A DNA stretch of 64,000 nucleotides, from positions 204,769,501 through 204,833,500 of the forward strand of contig NC_134139.1 of NCBI RefSeq assembly GCF_033958435.1. The letters are read 5' to 3'. Source of the DNA: Carettochelys insculpta (Eukaryota; Chordata; Testudines; Carettochelyidae). Positions 1 to 11,815 of the stretch are shown one piece after another. Both the position numbers and the translations under genes were made by a program. Every line of letters starts with the position of its first letter. Position 1 is the stretch's first letter. Under the pieces are notes generated by a model. It was not told the origin of the DNA and did not search any database. It saw nothing but the letters and a program-made list of their open reading frames with translations.

Positions 1-424
1 CCGCAAACAGAGGACTAGAGCAGCCACATTTTGGGAGGGCAGTAGGCAGCGTGGCTTATGCATGATTGGACTCAGGCCCACATAAAGCAATGTAGATACT
101 GAAGTGCCAGGTTGGACCCAGGGCTCAACAATTTCTAATCTGGGCTTCCATTATGACATAGCAGGTTTATAGAAGTAGAAGGACCATGATCAACTCATAT
201 CCAAACTGGTAGAAATCTTTGTGCCTTGCTGCCTTACAGGAACATCAACAAGATTTCAGAGATTTTCAACCTCCTTGTTAGGCATGAACAACTCTTGCTT
301 GACGACGTGTTAACAATAGGAAAAATGCCTCATGCTGGCTTCCCTCGTGCGGTCCAATTAGTTTTGTTGCACAGAGTGACATGGTAACTGCAGCCAGGTT
401 CCACTGGCTGCCTGGGGTACAGTC
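1..424. other. no recognisable gene or repeat
   Basis: Moderate-GC sequence with no ORF of note, no splice-flanked coding segment and no repeat family I recognise. It could be intron or old degraded repeat. Confidence 0.4.
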
Positions 425-1060
425 ACAGGATCATAGAACTCTAGAGCTGGAAAGGACCTGAGAATCCCTTGCCCCATACGAAGGCAGTACCAAGTACACC
501 TCCACCACCCCCAGAAGGTGTTTGTCTCACCTCTTTATAAAAACAGCAGCCAGAGCCCTGGGCCCTTCAAATAGCTGCTGGAGCCCCACACACCACATTC
601 TGGACAGTGCTTGGGATGGAGGACATGGTCCACATGGCACCAAGGGCCAACTACCCAGTCCTGCCCTTTCCACCTGAGGCCCCGTCCCTTCTGTGAATGA
701 GGAGCCCCTCCAAACACATCTTGCCCAGAGGCCCAGTGAGGCTGTTGGCTCGCCTGTCGAGTACATAACTATCCTTACAGCTGGAAAGATCTTCCTAGTA
801 TTTAACCTAAATGTCACTTGTGGCAGATTAAGCCCAAAGCTTCATGGCTTTCCTTCAGTGGAGATGGAGAAAAAGCCTCTAACGTATTAAAGATTGTTTT
901 CTGGTCTCCACCCAGATTTCTTTTCTCATGATTGGATGTGCACATTTTTAAATCTTTCCTTGTAGGATAGATTTTCTGAACCTCTTATTGGTTTTGCTGC
1001 TCTGTTCTAGACTCTCTCTAGCTTGTCCACATCATTTTTAAAGTGTCTTTAATTGTATTC
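425..1060 (-). mobile_element. old CR1 LINE 3' fragment, split by a GC-rich insert
   Basis: Read on the plus strand, the segment starts with the reverse-complemented CR1 3' tail (TCATAGAACTCTAGAGCTGG near 430). It runs through the usual order of CR1 3' landmarks: the GTGTTTGTCTCACC block near 517, the ATCTTCCTAGTATTTAACCT block near 788, and the CTAGCTTGTCCACATC block near 1018. Divergence is high and no reading frame survives. A GC-rich unit at about 552-757 interrupts it, so the CR1 is the older of the two. The right boundary is approximate. Confidence 0.7.
552..757 (+). repeat. GC-rich dispersed repeat, copy 1
   Basis: GC-rich block inside the CR1 remnant. It shares order and wording with 4192-4437: AATAAGCTGCTGG-like start (AATAGCTGCTGGA in both), a CAGTGCTTGGGATGG / GGTGCTTGGAGGGG block, GGACATGGTC / GGCATGGTCTGGG, a pyrimidine-rich middle, and a CTGTTGGCTC near the right end. 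I do not recognise the family. Overlapping ORFs here lack any domain and look like by-products of GC content. Confidence 0.55.
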
Positions 1061-2220
1061 ATGGGTCAGACTTGCAAAATCGGCGCATGGATTTTAAATG
1101 CACAAAACAACATTGCCCCCAGCTATTTAATCCAGGCTTTTGATTCACGTTGTACCTTGAATTGATTCCCATCTTCCTCCCTGACATTCATACGTATTTG
1201 TTTCTAAGATCTGATTTGAGGTTCTTATGTAACATGAGGTTTGGGTCCCAGGAACTGGCCACTAGAATGGTGTTTGGTGTTTGCCTCTGTGGGTTTTGCA
1301 TGAATGCAAATGCTCCATCTAATTTCCTCAAGTCTGTTTATTTCTGATGGCTGTGGTATTTGCTAAAATGTACATTTCTTACCATAAGTAGGACTTTGTG
1401 AATTCAGTATTGCTTCTTATTCATCAGCTAAGTAATGTATCTCCTCCTTCATGTCACAGTTTATTGGATTATGGCCAAGAAGCTTTGAGTTCCTCATCAG
1501 AAGAAACTTCCTTGCTCTAATTTAGTAAAAGGCTTCATGTCCAAGTATAGCTGTTGTACTCTTTAACCAATTTTTTCATTAACAATATTACCATTTGCTT
1601 AGAACCTTGACACATTTTAAGTAATAATATTTGAGCTTGGTTTACAATTTTGCTCTTGACATAGGTCTTTGTGGCTGACTATCAAGAAAAACATGTTGTA
1701 TGTCACAACCAAAATGTATTCATTAGTTTAGGCATAGGACTTTTCATGTTTTTGTTGTTGTTTAATCCTTCCTGCTGAATTCACAGGGACTGCATAGACA
1801 ATAGCTAACAGTTGTAGTTTTACCAAGCCGAGATGTACTCATCATGATTTCCTTGAAAGGAAGGCTAGGCACAGATCAGGAGTACCGGAGGAGCTGGGTT
1901 GAGGACATAATTCTAAATAAAACACTCCTTTCTGTGCTTTTTTAGCAGCTAATTATTTTAGATTTTGAATCCATTGTTGGCCAACACAAATTTGCCAAAC
2001 TGTAAAGCCTGACCAGCAACCTCTGTTCTCTAGTTTCATTTATCATTGTCTGATTTACCGTATCTAAATTGTCCAATTAAAGATATTCCTTGTTAATGTA
2101 TGAACAGCTGGCAGCAATAAATTAAAATTTAAAATAAACAAAATTTCTTTTTCTCTTTTGAGAGAAATGTGTTAGAGGATTGGGTTAGGTCATCTAAAGG
2201 CTTTAAGCAGCTTTAACAGT
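1061..2220. other. no recognisable gene; AT-rich sequence
   Basis: AT-rich and free of convincing coding sequence. The left part may continue the degraded CR1, but I cannot anchor it to CR1 landmarks. Confidence 0.4.
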
Positions 2221-2230
2221 TTTAAACATG

Positions 2231-2330
2231 TAGCAGAGAGGTAGCCAAGTTAGTCTGTATTGTCAAAAACAAGAAGTCCTGTGGCACCTTAAATATCTGT
2301 TAGTATATAAGGTGCCACAGGACTTCTTGT
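2231..2330. mobile_element. fold-back SINE-like retroposon with 10-bp target duplication
   Basis: A 100-bp insertion flanked by identical TTTAAACATG at 2221-2230 and 2331-2340. It contains GGTAGCCAAGTTAGTCTGTA, the terminal block typical of a dispersed sauropsid family. Its right part is a perfect hairpin: arms 2266-2291 and 2308-2333 (26 bp, reaching into the flank) with a 16-base loop. Target duplication of this length fits target-primed retroposition rather than cut-and-paste transposition. Related copies lie at 2752-2947, 26080-26310 and 45510-45751. Confidence 0.7.
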
Positions 2331-2367
2331 TTTAAACATGGTGTTCTCCGCAGCCGAAAAGGTATTA

Positions 2368-2677
2368 CAAGTTGAACCTCTGTAATCCGGCACTTTCAGG
2401 ACCTGACCGGTGCCAGAAGAGAGAATTTTCTGGAGTACAGGAGGCCGATATTGTCTAGCAACATTACCAACACTTCCACTGCTTACTGGGCTCTTTGAAG
2501 ACATTTAGGGGTAAATTAGAGCTAAATAACAGCACAGAACATTGAGAATCATGCTGGAAACAAACTTTATGGGAAATTGACCACACTCATGATAAGAGGT
2601 CATCCAACTAATTAAAATCATGCCTGACTACAGAGTTTGCTGGCTGAGAGAGTTCTGCATTGGAGAGGTTCAACCTG
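2368..2677 (+). mobile_element. TA-flanked MITE, copy 1
   Basis: 310-bp non-autonomous DNA element with terminal inverted repeats (left CAAGTTGAACCTCTGTAATC, right ending GGAGAGGTTCAACCTG). TA lies directly outside both ends (2366-2367 and 2678-2679), as expected for Tc1/mariner-type insertion. There is no coding capacity. Other copies in the same family are at 13129-13285, 18224-18535, 32915-32972 and 46071-49539 (interrupted). Confidence 0.75.
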
Positions 2678-2751
2678 TACCAGTGGGCTGTATTCTTTAA
2701 ATGTCTTTTCTGTCATTCTCTTGTGTGGAAATCCATGTCAGATGCTAGATT

Positions 2752-2947
2752 TTGTTAGCAACGAGGAGTCCTGTGGCACCTGATAGACTAACATAAATGT
2801 CTGAGCATAAGCTTTTGTGGGCAAAGACCCACTTCGTCAGATGCAGATACCCATGAAAGCTCATGCTCAGACATTTCTGTTAGTCTATCAGGTGCCACAG
2901 GACCCCTCATTGCTTTTGCAGATCCAGACTAACACGGCTACCCCTCT
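2752..2947 (-). mobile_element. fold-back SINE-like retroposon, 196 bp
   Basis: Flanked by imperfect 11-bp repeats GATGCTAGATT (2741-2751) and GATACTAGATT (2948-2958). On the minus strand it opens with GGGTAGCCGTGTTAGTCTGG and closes with a GAGTCC-type block. The interior is an extended palindrome: GTCCTGTGGCACCTGATAGA on the left pairs with TCTATCAGGTGCCACAGGAC on the right, and the GTCTGAGCAT/ATGCTCAGAC arms pair inside it. No protein is encoded. Confidence 0.8.
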
Positions 2948-2959
2948 GATACTAGATTG

Positions 2960-4084
2960 CGTCAGTGAGGAAAAGTAAGGAAATAAATTTTACTGGTTTC
3001 TTCTGGATTTCTCTTACCCAGTGTTCTTAGAGCACTACTTATGAAATCATGTGAACAAGTGGAAATGTCGATTTAGAGAGAAACGTGCCTCTTCACTTCT
3101 GTGCCCACTTTTAGGACTGGCTGTTGAGTTTGTTTTCAGCCGTCTGAACAATAACAGTCCTTGGAAACTGTACAGCTTTTCTCTTGCCGTTCTTTCCAGT
3201 AAGCATTGGGCCACTCAGGCCAGGAGTTTAGATGCTACAAATAGGCGTGAGTGCATTGATGTCACTCAGCCCTAGTGAGCTGTATAATGGATGTGAGATG
3301 TTTGCGCACGTATAGTATCTCTCTTACTCAGATGCTTTGGCAAAAGGCTGTCGCTTCCATTTTCATTCTGTGTATGCTGAGTGCTCTGTTGTAATTCGTT
3401 CTCAAATTCATACGGATACGTTTTGACCCGTTGAAGGTTCTGCTCCATCTTTTCAAACGGTAGCCATGGTAATTGGGGCAGAGTGAATTCATAAAGGCAT
3501 TAGAGCAGTTTTGAATGCTTGGGTGTCCTCCTGACATGTAATTAGGTGCTTTAGGAAGGTGTAGATTGGCATGGTTGTAATTAAAAGGATTTCTGTCCTT
3601 TTATGTGACTGAAAACAGCAGATCTTCCATTCCCTAATTTGCTTCAGTACCAATGCAGTCAACAATGTTTGGAGCAGCTACTTAATAAACTAAAATAATT
3701 ACCTGTTCCTTAAAATGCTGGACAAAAACTGCGATTAGTTTTCTATGCAAAGCTTTCTTGTCTTTCTTTTTCCTGGCCATGGCTCTGTAGCCTTTCACTG
3801 GGTTGCAAAAAATAAGATCCAGTGACTAATTAATTTTCCATTTTTTGACCGAAGGATTGCTAGAAACTCAGAGAACCCTGTTTATTTCACACCTTAATAC
3901 TGGCATTGCTTTGATCCTGAATCCGTCATTGAAATACGTGGCTTGGGTTGTTTTTTGTCCAGGCCTGGGCCTAGAGAGTCTAACTGACTCTCAGATGCTT
4001 TCAAGTATTCCTATTGTGTTATCTCAGTCTGGGAATGTTGTCGGCAATTGTCATCAAGTTTTGAGCTGCATGTCATTAAGACTT
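2960..4084. other. no recognisable gene
   Basis: Mixed AT-rich sequence with short open frames only. None shows a domain, codon pattern or splice context that would support a gene. Confidence 0.4.
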
Positions 4085-4191
4085 CTGTTGTTGTGGACAG
4101 ACCCACCAACAGGGCGTGCCTGGGAGGAGAAGGGGCAGCTGGCCTGGGGCTGGCAAGTCAAAGGGGCCCAAGGCTCCCAGCCCTGTTTCCG

Positions 4192-4437
4192 TGGCTGCAG
4201 CGGCGGCCAGAGCACCAGGCCCAAATAGCTGCTGGAACACTGCCTGGTGTGCTCCAGATGGTGCTTGGAGGGGTAGAGGGGTGGCATGGTCTGGGCAGTG
4301 CTGAGGGATGTCTGCTTCCATGGCTGACCCTTCCACCCTAGGCCATGCCCCTTCCAGGAGCATGGAAATGGGCCACTTCCCTCACCTGCCCCAGCAGCTC
4401 GGCAAGTCTGTTGGCTCCCCTGGTTGTGAATAACATG
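4192..4437 (+). repeat. GC-rich dispersed repeat, copy 2
   Basis: Collinear with the unit at 552-757, in the same orientation and of similar length, starting near AATAGCTGCTGGA and ending near CTGTTGGCTCCCCTGG. Overlapping open frames on both strands (4048-4461) reflect stop-codon scarcity in GC-rich DNA and show no domain. Confidence 0.55.
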
Positions 4438-4639
4438 GAGAAGTGATGCGAGTGAGTTCACTTTATCCCTCAGATTGCAAAATAAATCCTGATGTCAGGC
4501 AGTAGCTTGGTTGCCCTCCACTGACTGCTCTACCATGTAACAGAGCTGAGTACATGGTGATGACCCAAGCTGGTGTCCAAGTCACAGCATAAGCTCTCTC
4601 AAGATTGTCCCAAACACCTACCACAAGCAGCGCTCTCGC

Positions 4640-4815
4640 TAATCTTTTCCCATCCACGGGCAGAATAAATTTTGTTCTCTGCACCAAGGCAGGTGCGGGG
4701 TGTGCACCACCAATAGAAGCATGTGCTGCCCGTTGTGGGTGCTCTGCTAACCATCTGGGCAGCACCCGAGTCTCTTCCAGGCAGCCGTCCACGCACTCAG
4801 CTTAGAGGGAATGCT
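4640..4815 (-). repeat. dispersed repeat with GTTCCCTCTAAGCTGAG-type end
   Basis: Holds an AATAAATTTTGTTCT block, a GGTGTGCACCACCAATAGAA block and an end reading CACTCAGCTTAGAGGGAA. The same landmarks occur in the opposite order and orientation at about 31965-32115 (TTCCCTGTAAGCTGAGCAC, GGTGGTGCACACCCCCATA, AATAAAATTTATTCT). This identifies a two-copy dispersed family in the window. The class is unknown. Confidence 0.5.
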
Positions 4816-5546
4816 GATCACAAGGCATGACAAATGCTCCCCCATTGTGCTTTTTGGAGTTGCTGCAGGAGAAACATTGTCTAGTGACAGACCTTGTGTT
4901 CAGCTGGGCTGGGTCTGTGCAGCATTTTCACCCCACTCCCCAGCCTGGCATTTTTATTACGTTGAAGCAGATTTACAAAGGCATTTGGAGATACAGGCAG
5001 GCGTATAGTAGAATTTGCCTGAGGAGCTTAAGCGCTATGGTAAATCCCAATAAAAATCCCTTTGTTTCCTAAAACAAAGTGCCTGAATACTTCTGTAAAC
5101 CTGCCTCATTGTTCAGTGCTAGTCACAGCTGGCCTACCTGACAAGATGGCACCACGTCTGTTTATGCTAATTCCCCCAGCATCAGTCCTGGTAGCAGGTA
5201 TGGCTGGACCTTTTTTTGTGAGGGGGGATCACAGTGTGTACAAGGCTTTAGACATTAATTTTCCTCTGTTGTTTGCTGGACTACCTAGTTTCTTTCCTGA
5301 CTAGTCAGACTCAAACCTTCCATGTCACAAGACACAAAATGTAGCATGACCAAGATACACTTACAATTAGAGGGTCTTTAAGAAGATAAACTTTGGGCTT
5401 CTGATCTCTGTTTTGACATTAGTCAAAAAAACTTTGAATGATTCACTTATGAAGTTATCCATTTACTCATTCAAGACAGCAAAAGACCAATCTTCTGCAT
5501 CCAGTATCGCCCGATAGGTCACATTCCATATGATATATTTGACGTT
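4816..5546. other. no recognisable gene
   Basis: No coding domain or repeat family recognised. Open frames are short and on conflicting strands. Confidence 0.35.
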
Positions 5547-5982
5547 GGCTACGTCTACACTAGCCAAAAACTTCGAAATGGCCATGCAAACAGCCATTTC
5601 GAAGTTTACTAATGAAGCGCTGAAATACATATTCAGTGCCTCATTAGCATGCGGGCGGCCATGGCACTTCGAAGTTGACGCGGCTGGCCGTCGCACAGCT
5701 CATCCAGATGGGGCTCCTTTTCGAAAGGACCCCAGCAACTTCAAAATCCCCTTATTCCCATTGGCTCATAGGAATAAGGGGACTTCGAAGTAGGCGGGGT
5801 CCTTTCAAAAAGGAGCCCCATCTGGACGAGCCGCGCGGCGGTGAGCCGCATCAATTTCGAAGCGCCGCGGCCACCCGCATGCTAATGAGGCGCTGAATAT
5901 GTATTTCAGCGCTTCATTAGTGAACTTCAAAATGGCAGTTTGCATGGCCATTTCGCAGTTTTTGGCTGGTTTAGACATGGCC
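5547..5982. mobile_element. TTCGAA-rich palindromic MITE, near-complete
   Basis: A 436-bp element that is almost wholly one inverted repeat. The left arm begins GGCTACGTCTACACTAGCC; the reverse complement of the right end begins GGCCATGTCTAAACCAGCC. The arms stay alignable almost to the centre near 5765. TTCGAA motifs, the AATGGCCATGCAAAC block and a GCTAATGAGGCGCTGAA block occur in both arms. There is no transposase. Diverged relatives are at 14985-15402, 61398-61790 and probably 26003-26448. Confidence 0.8.
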
Positions 5983-8768
5983 ATTGTGTTGCTTATAATT
6001 TTAGTCTGCTGATAAAGTTGCTGCTATTAGCTTGACAGGACAATAATAGCAATAGTGCAAACATCACTCCAGTGAGTCAGGGATTTGGAATATCAATTTA
6101 TGAAGGAGTTTTTCCTAAGCGAGGGTGTGGGGCATTGCCTTTGCCTCATGTGGCCATACCATTGAAACATTCTCAGATATTCTTTAGCATGTTTGAGTTA
6201 CATTCTTTTTACGATGCATGTTTTCTCCAAGTGCAAATTAGTGGAAAGGTTGGTTTATATTACAGATACCAATGGGTGCAATGGGCCAAATTTCGATGGA
6301 GCTCCTCTGGTTTTACTCTGGCAAAATAAAAGTTTTCTCTGATGCTGCCAAAGTCCAGGTACCTTATAACAGAGTATTAAACCACTAAAAGAGAAGGTGA
6401 AAAGACGGAGGCCTACAAGCATTAAATTTCCACCTCAATCATCTTCAGAAGTGCAGGACATGCACAACCTAGAGTGGTTACTGGATTTTTCTTCTTTCAG
6501 TGTATTGGGAAATCAATTCTAGTTTTCCATTGGCCAACAAACCCAGATCTTTTTGATATAGTTAATGGCCATTTTTCTACTGCTTTAGAATTGGTGATTA
6601 GACAAATTAGTAAATCTGGGGAAGAATAACTTGAAATGTTCTCTCTTTTTAATAGTTTCTAAGCAGCCTCTCTCTGGTTCCTCAGACCGGTTGTTTTTTT
6701 CCTCTTGATTCCTACTAGTGTTGATGACTCTTAACAAAATAGGACATAATGCCGGTATGTAGAGGATTTAACTGCTGCCTGACCTGCTAAATAAGAGTCC
6801 TATACCCTAGATATCACATTTATGATTAAAATGATACAATCTAGATTTAGAAATTCTCTCTTTGATCATCTGGGCTGCTTACTTGAAAGAGCAGAATTGT
6901 TCCTGAAATGCCAGTAAAGATCCAATGTGACACTTTCCAATATTTGAAGTACGGGTATTTTCAACCTACTGCAATCCTCCCAACCAATTAATTAGGCATT
7001 TCTAAAGTACTCAGGTTTGTCTGGTATGATTAGTTCTTTATGTAAATCATGGTAGTCATTGCTGTTGATACTCAGTGTACAGGTATTCTTTTTTAAGTAT
7101 TATGTTGTATTATTTAAGTATGTGGATGGAAACGCTCTGCAGAGGAGTATTGTCGATCGGCATGATACTATTTTGCGTAAATCCCCCTCACTGCTCCATA
7201 ACTACTATTTTTGTGTGTGTGGTGATGGTGGTGGTAAGTTCATTACATATTTTTGAGGGAGGTATATCTTGCATATTTGCCAACTGCTCTATATGATCTG
7301 TTTTTCCATGTATGGTCATCTTTTACCAGAATCTCTATGTGGTATTCATTTCTTCCTAAATTTTCCTGTATCGTTCTGATTTAAAATGCAGTTTTTAAAA
7401 AGCAGCTCAGTAGCTTAGTTCTGTTAAATGATATGTTATATCACCACCTTGATTTATTAATGAGATAGCTGCCTCTCTTGTGTATTACCATCTCCTGATA
7501 TTTGAGGAAGTCGTGTTTACCTCACTTAACCTCTAGTGTTAGAATTGACTTACTGCTTCCTACCCACTTTTCGCCCAACAACTGTAGTTTTAAATAACTC
7601 TCTCTCTCTTTCTTTCTCGCTGTCTCTCTCTCCCCCCTCCCTTATTTGGTTGTTCTCTGTCACCTCCATTTCTGGTACAGGCACTTTATTACACTCAGAT
7701 CTTTGAGTAGTATATTTATTTGTCAGTTTTTAATCTAGTTAGTAGTACTTCTGTCTAAGTCACATCCTGAAGCTTTCCCTTAGGTTAAAACTGGTGCTGT
7801 ATCAAATGCCTAGTTGACATCCAGATAGGTTGTCCATGCTGAAGTATAAATATGAAATATTTTGTAGATTCTGTTGCTGATTATGGGGGGAAAAGGAAGC
7901 GGGAAGAAAAAACAGGCAGTTTACACTATTTTTCATTAGTGACATCCTGAATAAAATAACTCATTGCTAAGTCCTGGACCATGACTACAGGTCACTTCCA
8001 GGACATTACTTCCCTTTGGTTTGGTTCTCCTTTTTGTATTGGGTGCGTGAAACTCTTTTAATTAGTGTAAATGTTTTTCCCGGTTTGCTCTTGCCCAGCC
8101 ACAGGATGCTGGAGCTGTGACCAGAATAAAATAGATCTGCATAGCTTTCTCCATGAAGACGTTGTTATAGTGATTCTGATCTTTGCTGTTCCTACATACT
8201 AGGTCTGCGCCCAGCTTTTGCAGTCAAAATGGTTTGGGGGCTGTGGAGGGAGGGGTTGCTGATGGATAGAAGATACAAAATTTAGGTTCACATTTTTGGC
8301 TTCCCAACCTCACCTCTTTTCCACTGAAGCATCTCTTTATATTTCAGTTGTTGGTGTTGACATTCCTATGATATCCTGTGATTTACTCCTATCTGGAGAT
8401 TTTACCTGTTTCTGGTTTATCTGAGATCAGAGCCCAGCTTCATTTCTGGAGCTTGGCAGTTTCCCGTTTCGTTGGTCTTTGGGCTGCAAACTGGACAAGC
8501 AGGCGTGCACTCACACTCCTTTTAAATCCAGCTGTAATCTTAGTGTCAATGTGAAGCCTACAAAAACAAACCCTCCCAGGTTGCTAGTGAGTGAATGGGG
8601 CACATTCCATACGAAAATACTAAGCCCACTGCTTGTATTGTAAGCTGGGAGGCTCTGAAACCTCATTGGGAGTTGAATGTCTGGTCCCACATGACATCAT
8701 AGCGGACTATCACAGGCCCACTGAGCCAATACAGGAAAAGGTTTTGCCTTAAAGCTCATACGAGACTA
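5983..8768. other. AT-rich non-coding sequence with a CT-rich tract
   Basis: Mostly AT-rich unique-looking DNA without exon-like segments. A (TC)n/(TTTC)n tract lies at about 7591-7640. It could be intron or distal 3' sequence of a left-hand gene, but nothing in it decides this. Confidence 0.4.
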
Positions 8769-9055
8769 AGGGTATGTCTATACATGCTGGGAGTTGGACC
8801 CAATCAGCGTCAATCTTCTGGGTTTCGATTTCACATGCCTAGTGGGGACGGGCGAAATTGAACTACCAGGGCTCAACAGTTCCCTCTGGTGATACGCATT
8901 ATCTCAAGGAGTAAGGAAGGTCGACAGGAGAGTTTCTCCCATCAACCCCTCCCTGTGAGGACAGCCTGATAAGTGGATGTTAGCCACGTCAATTCCAGCT
9001 ACGCAATTGTCTTTGCTAGAATTTCATATCTAGGATCAACTTTCAGGTCTAACAG
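8769..9055. mobile_element. degraded MITE with GTATGTCTAYAC-type end
   Basis: The left edge GGGTATGTCTATACATGCTG resembles the terminal motif shared by sauropsid TACGTCTACAC-type MITEs. The interior (GGTCGACAGGAGAG, TCAATTCCAGCTACGC) differs from the TTCGAA-rich family, so it is a separate family. The right terminus is eroded and the end coordinate is approximate. Confidence 0.5.
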
Positions 9056-11621
9056 ATTTAAAGCAGGTGTAGTTTGAACAGTAGTTCTATCTAAGCAGCC
9101 CAGGGGAGCATTATTTTCCCTGACAGATTGCCTTGGCTGTCTCCCTCTGAACCTTTATGATCTTTCTAAGGCTCTTCATGAGTGCCCTGAGAGTATGAAA
9201 TGTGTCCAGTGTCTTTTCTTGAGCGTCAATTTAAAAAGTGCCTAAGTGAATAGCAGGACTCTAGAGTGAGCTGGAGGAATAGGATTAGACCTCATTTCCC
9301 TCCTGGGAAAGGCCCGTCCCTGCAGTCTTTCCACATGCAAAACGCCCGGTGACTTCAGTGGGAATCCAGAGCCTGGAGCAACTGTAGATTCAGGCCAGAA
9401 AGAAATGCTCCTTACTTTTCCTTTCTACCTACCCCTCTTACCTTGATAATTCTTCGTAGAGATTATCTATGGAATCTTCTGTTTTTCAATCAAATTCTTA
9501 TTCTCCTGATTAGGAAACAAAGAGCAGTGAGTTGACTTAAGTGTCTGTTTCTAAATTATTGGAAACTGCCTCTAGGATTCTGGATGCACATGATTGTGTG
9601 TCTATTGATCACTCATATCTGGGGAACTATGTCTCTTAGGTCCTGGATAGGAGTGATGAATCACAGAGACAATTTCCTCCTATATTCTTAATTATGTCTC
9701 GGTTTATAATCATGACAGCTGCTCTACATTTTATCAAAATCATTGAACCCTTCACAGGTTGTTATAATTTTGTAAACATCCCTGTGAATTTTGTAAGGGA
9801 TTTAAAAATAAGTATTTAAAATGCTAATACAAAATAATTATATGAAAGGAGACTTCTTATTTTTTCTGGTTGTACTTAAATACAAGTCATATAATAAAAC
9901 AATGCAGGATTTATTGATACCACCCAAGGATTCAGAAAATGGGAGTAATCCATATGTGGATGCTTTATTTTTCTTTATTTATACAATTTTCTTTTTCCAC
10001 TCTGGCAATTTAATAATGTCTGAGTTGGGAACCCAGGGGTAATTACTAATAGCAAAGATAGTTATGGGTAAATCTCTGCTGCAGAAAAGAGACAATTAAC
10101 TTGTAGGACCACAATGGGTATCGATAAAGCAATGATCATATGGGAATTTATTGCAGTGATACTAATGAAAATGAGGTATTTGTGGAGCTTATAACATGCA
10201 AAGATTGTTTGGCATTGTACTGTCATCCTGCTCTCTAGATCTCTTTTTTTTTTAAAAAAAATAGATTGTCAGTTACCATGATTGTAGTTGAAAAGAGGTG
10301 AGTGTTAGTGTGAGAAAAAAATCCAGTGGAACAGTATCAGCGGGAGGGAGGGAAATCTGTATTTTTTTTCCTTTTAATTTGACTGGGTTAAATGTTCAAA
10401 AAAGTAGCAAAATGCAGGATTACACTCAGAATCCTTTGCCTCTTAATATTGTTCCAGTGTATTCTGACTCTAGGGAGATCAGAGTGTTAAATCAATCTTA
10501 GATCTGTGTTAATGAAATGGCAAGTGAGCATGACTGTTGTAATTGTGTGTGTTGGATGGCTGACAGTCACCTATGAATCCTTCATGTGTCCCCCAGGTGC
10601 ATAAGATAAGCTCCTTCCTTTCTCTGCTGGTCAGTATAAGCCTGCCAACAAGATTCTTTTGTGTGTGTGTTTCCCTCTTAATTTCCATCTCCCTTCCTCT
10701 CTCGTTAGTGTATTTGATTCCTACGCCATATGTGCTAGTGGGAATCACACGTCTCATCTGCTGTAGGGGTACAGCCTACCTCAAGAGGTAAACCTGGTGT
10801 CCTGGAGTCCTACATCCACAACCTTTTTTACATTAGCACTAGCGTGCGCACACACACACACTGGAATGTATATTCTCCCCCTCCCCTCCCAAAATAACCT
10901 CTTGACCTGATCCTTGCTGTAGCCACCAACTCCTATTGCAAATTGGATGCTGCTTTAAATGTGAAAACAATTGTTCAAAAAGCTATAAAAACCTGAATGA
11001 AAGCTAAAGCTGAATTTATAAGCCTTGTTGCATATGAGCCAAAAGTGCAAAATGCTCTATATAATGAACTAACCTGCCACTCATATAAATATAAATATAT
11101 ATAAATATATTAAAATCAGACTGTTCTACAAAATTGTGTATTTGTATTTTTGTGTACGTACAATTTTCTGCTAAGCAGAAGGAGGATGTAGTATAGGATG
11201 ATGTGAGAAGAGATTTTGTTTAATCACATTTCTTTGTTACTTATTTTTGTTAACATCCAGATGCCTGTCTTTGTCTTTATATGTGTATGACACTGTTTAA
11301 AAGCTGCAGTATCTCTCTCCCACAAAGTAGATATTATTAGATATTTTAAGCCCTTTCAACACTAAAAGCATTTGCCATCCCCTGCAGTACACCTGGGACA
11401 GTCACTTAAACAACAGCTAGTTGCCTGGATTAAAGGGTACGTGTATAGCGGTCAGGGGAAATGGCTATGGGAGGCGATTATATGTTGTACCGCTACTCCC
11501 AGAAGAATCTAGCAGGGATAGATAGCTTCCCAGTCAGGTGTCCTCCAGCTGTGCTCCATGGGCAGCCATTGGTGGTCCTCTGCCTGAAGTATTTAAGAAC
11601 GAAATTGTGTGGGTGACCAAT

Positions 11622-11815
11622 GAGAGGATCACAAGAACGGACACACTGGGTCAGACCAAAGGTCCATCTAGCCCAGTGTCCTGTCTTCTGACAGAGACCA
11701 ATTCCTGATGCCCCAGAGGAAGTGAACAGAACACGTAATTGTGAAAGTGATCCCTGGCCTGACATCCATTTCCAACCTCTGACAAACAAAGGCTAGGGAC
11801 ACCATTACCTATCCT
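11622..11815 (-). mobile_element. CR1 LINE 3' fragment
   Basis: The plus strand reads the reverse complement of the CR1 3' region: CACACTGGGTCAGACCAAAG, GTCCATCTAGCCCAGTGTCC, then AGGGACACCATTACC. The same subfamily landmarks occur in forward orientation at 51140-51430. There is no coding potential. Confidence 0.75.
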
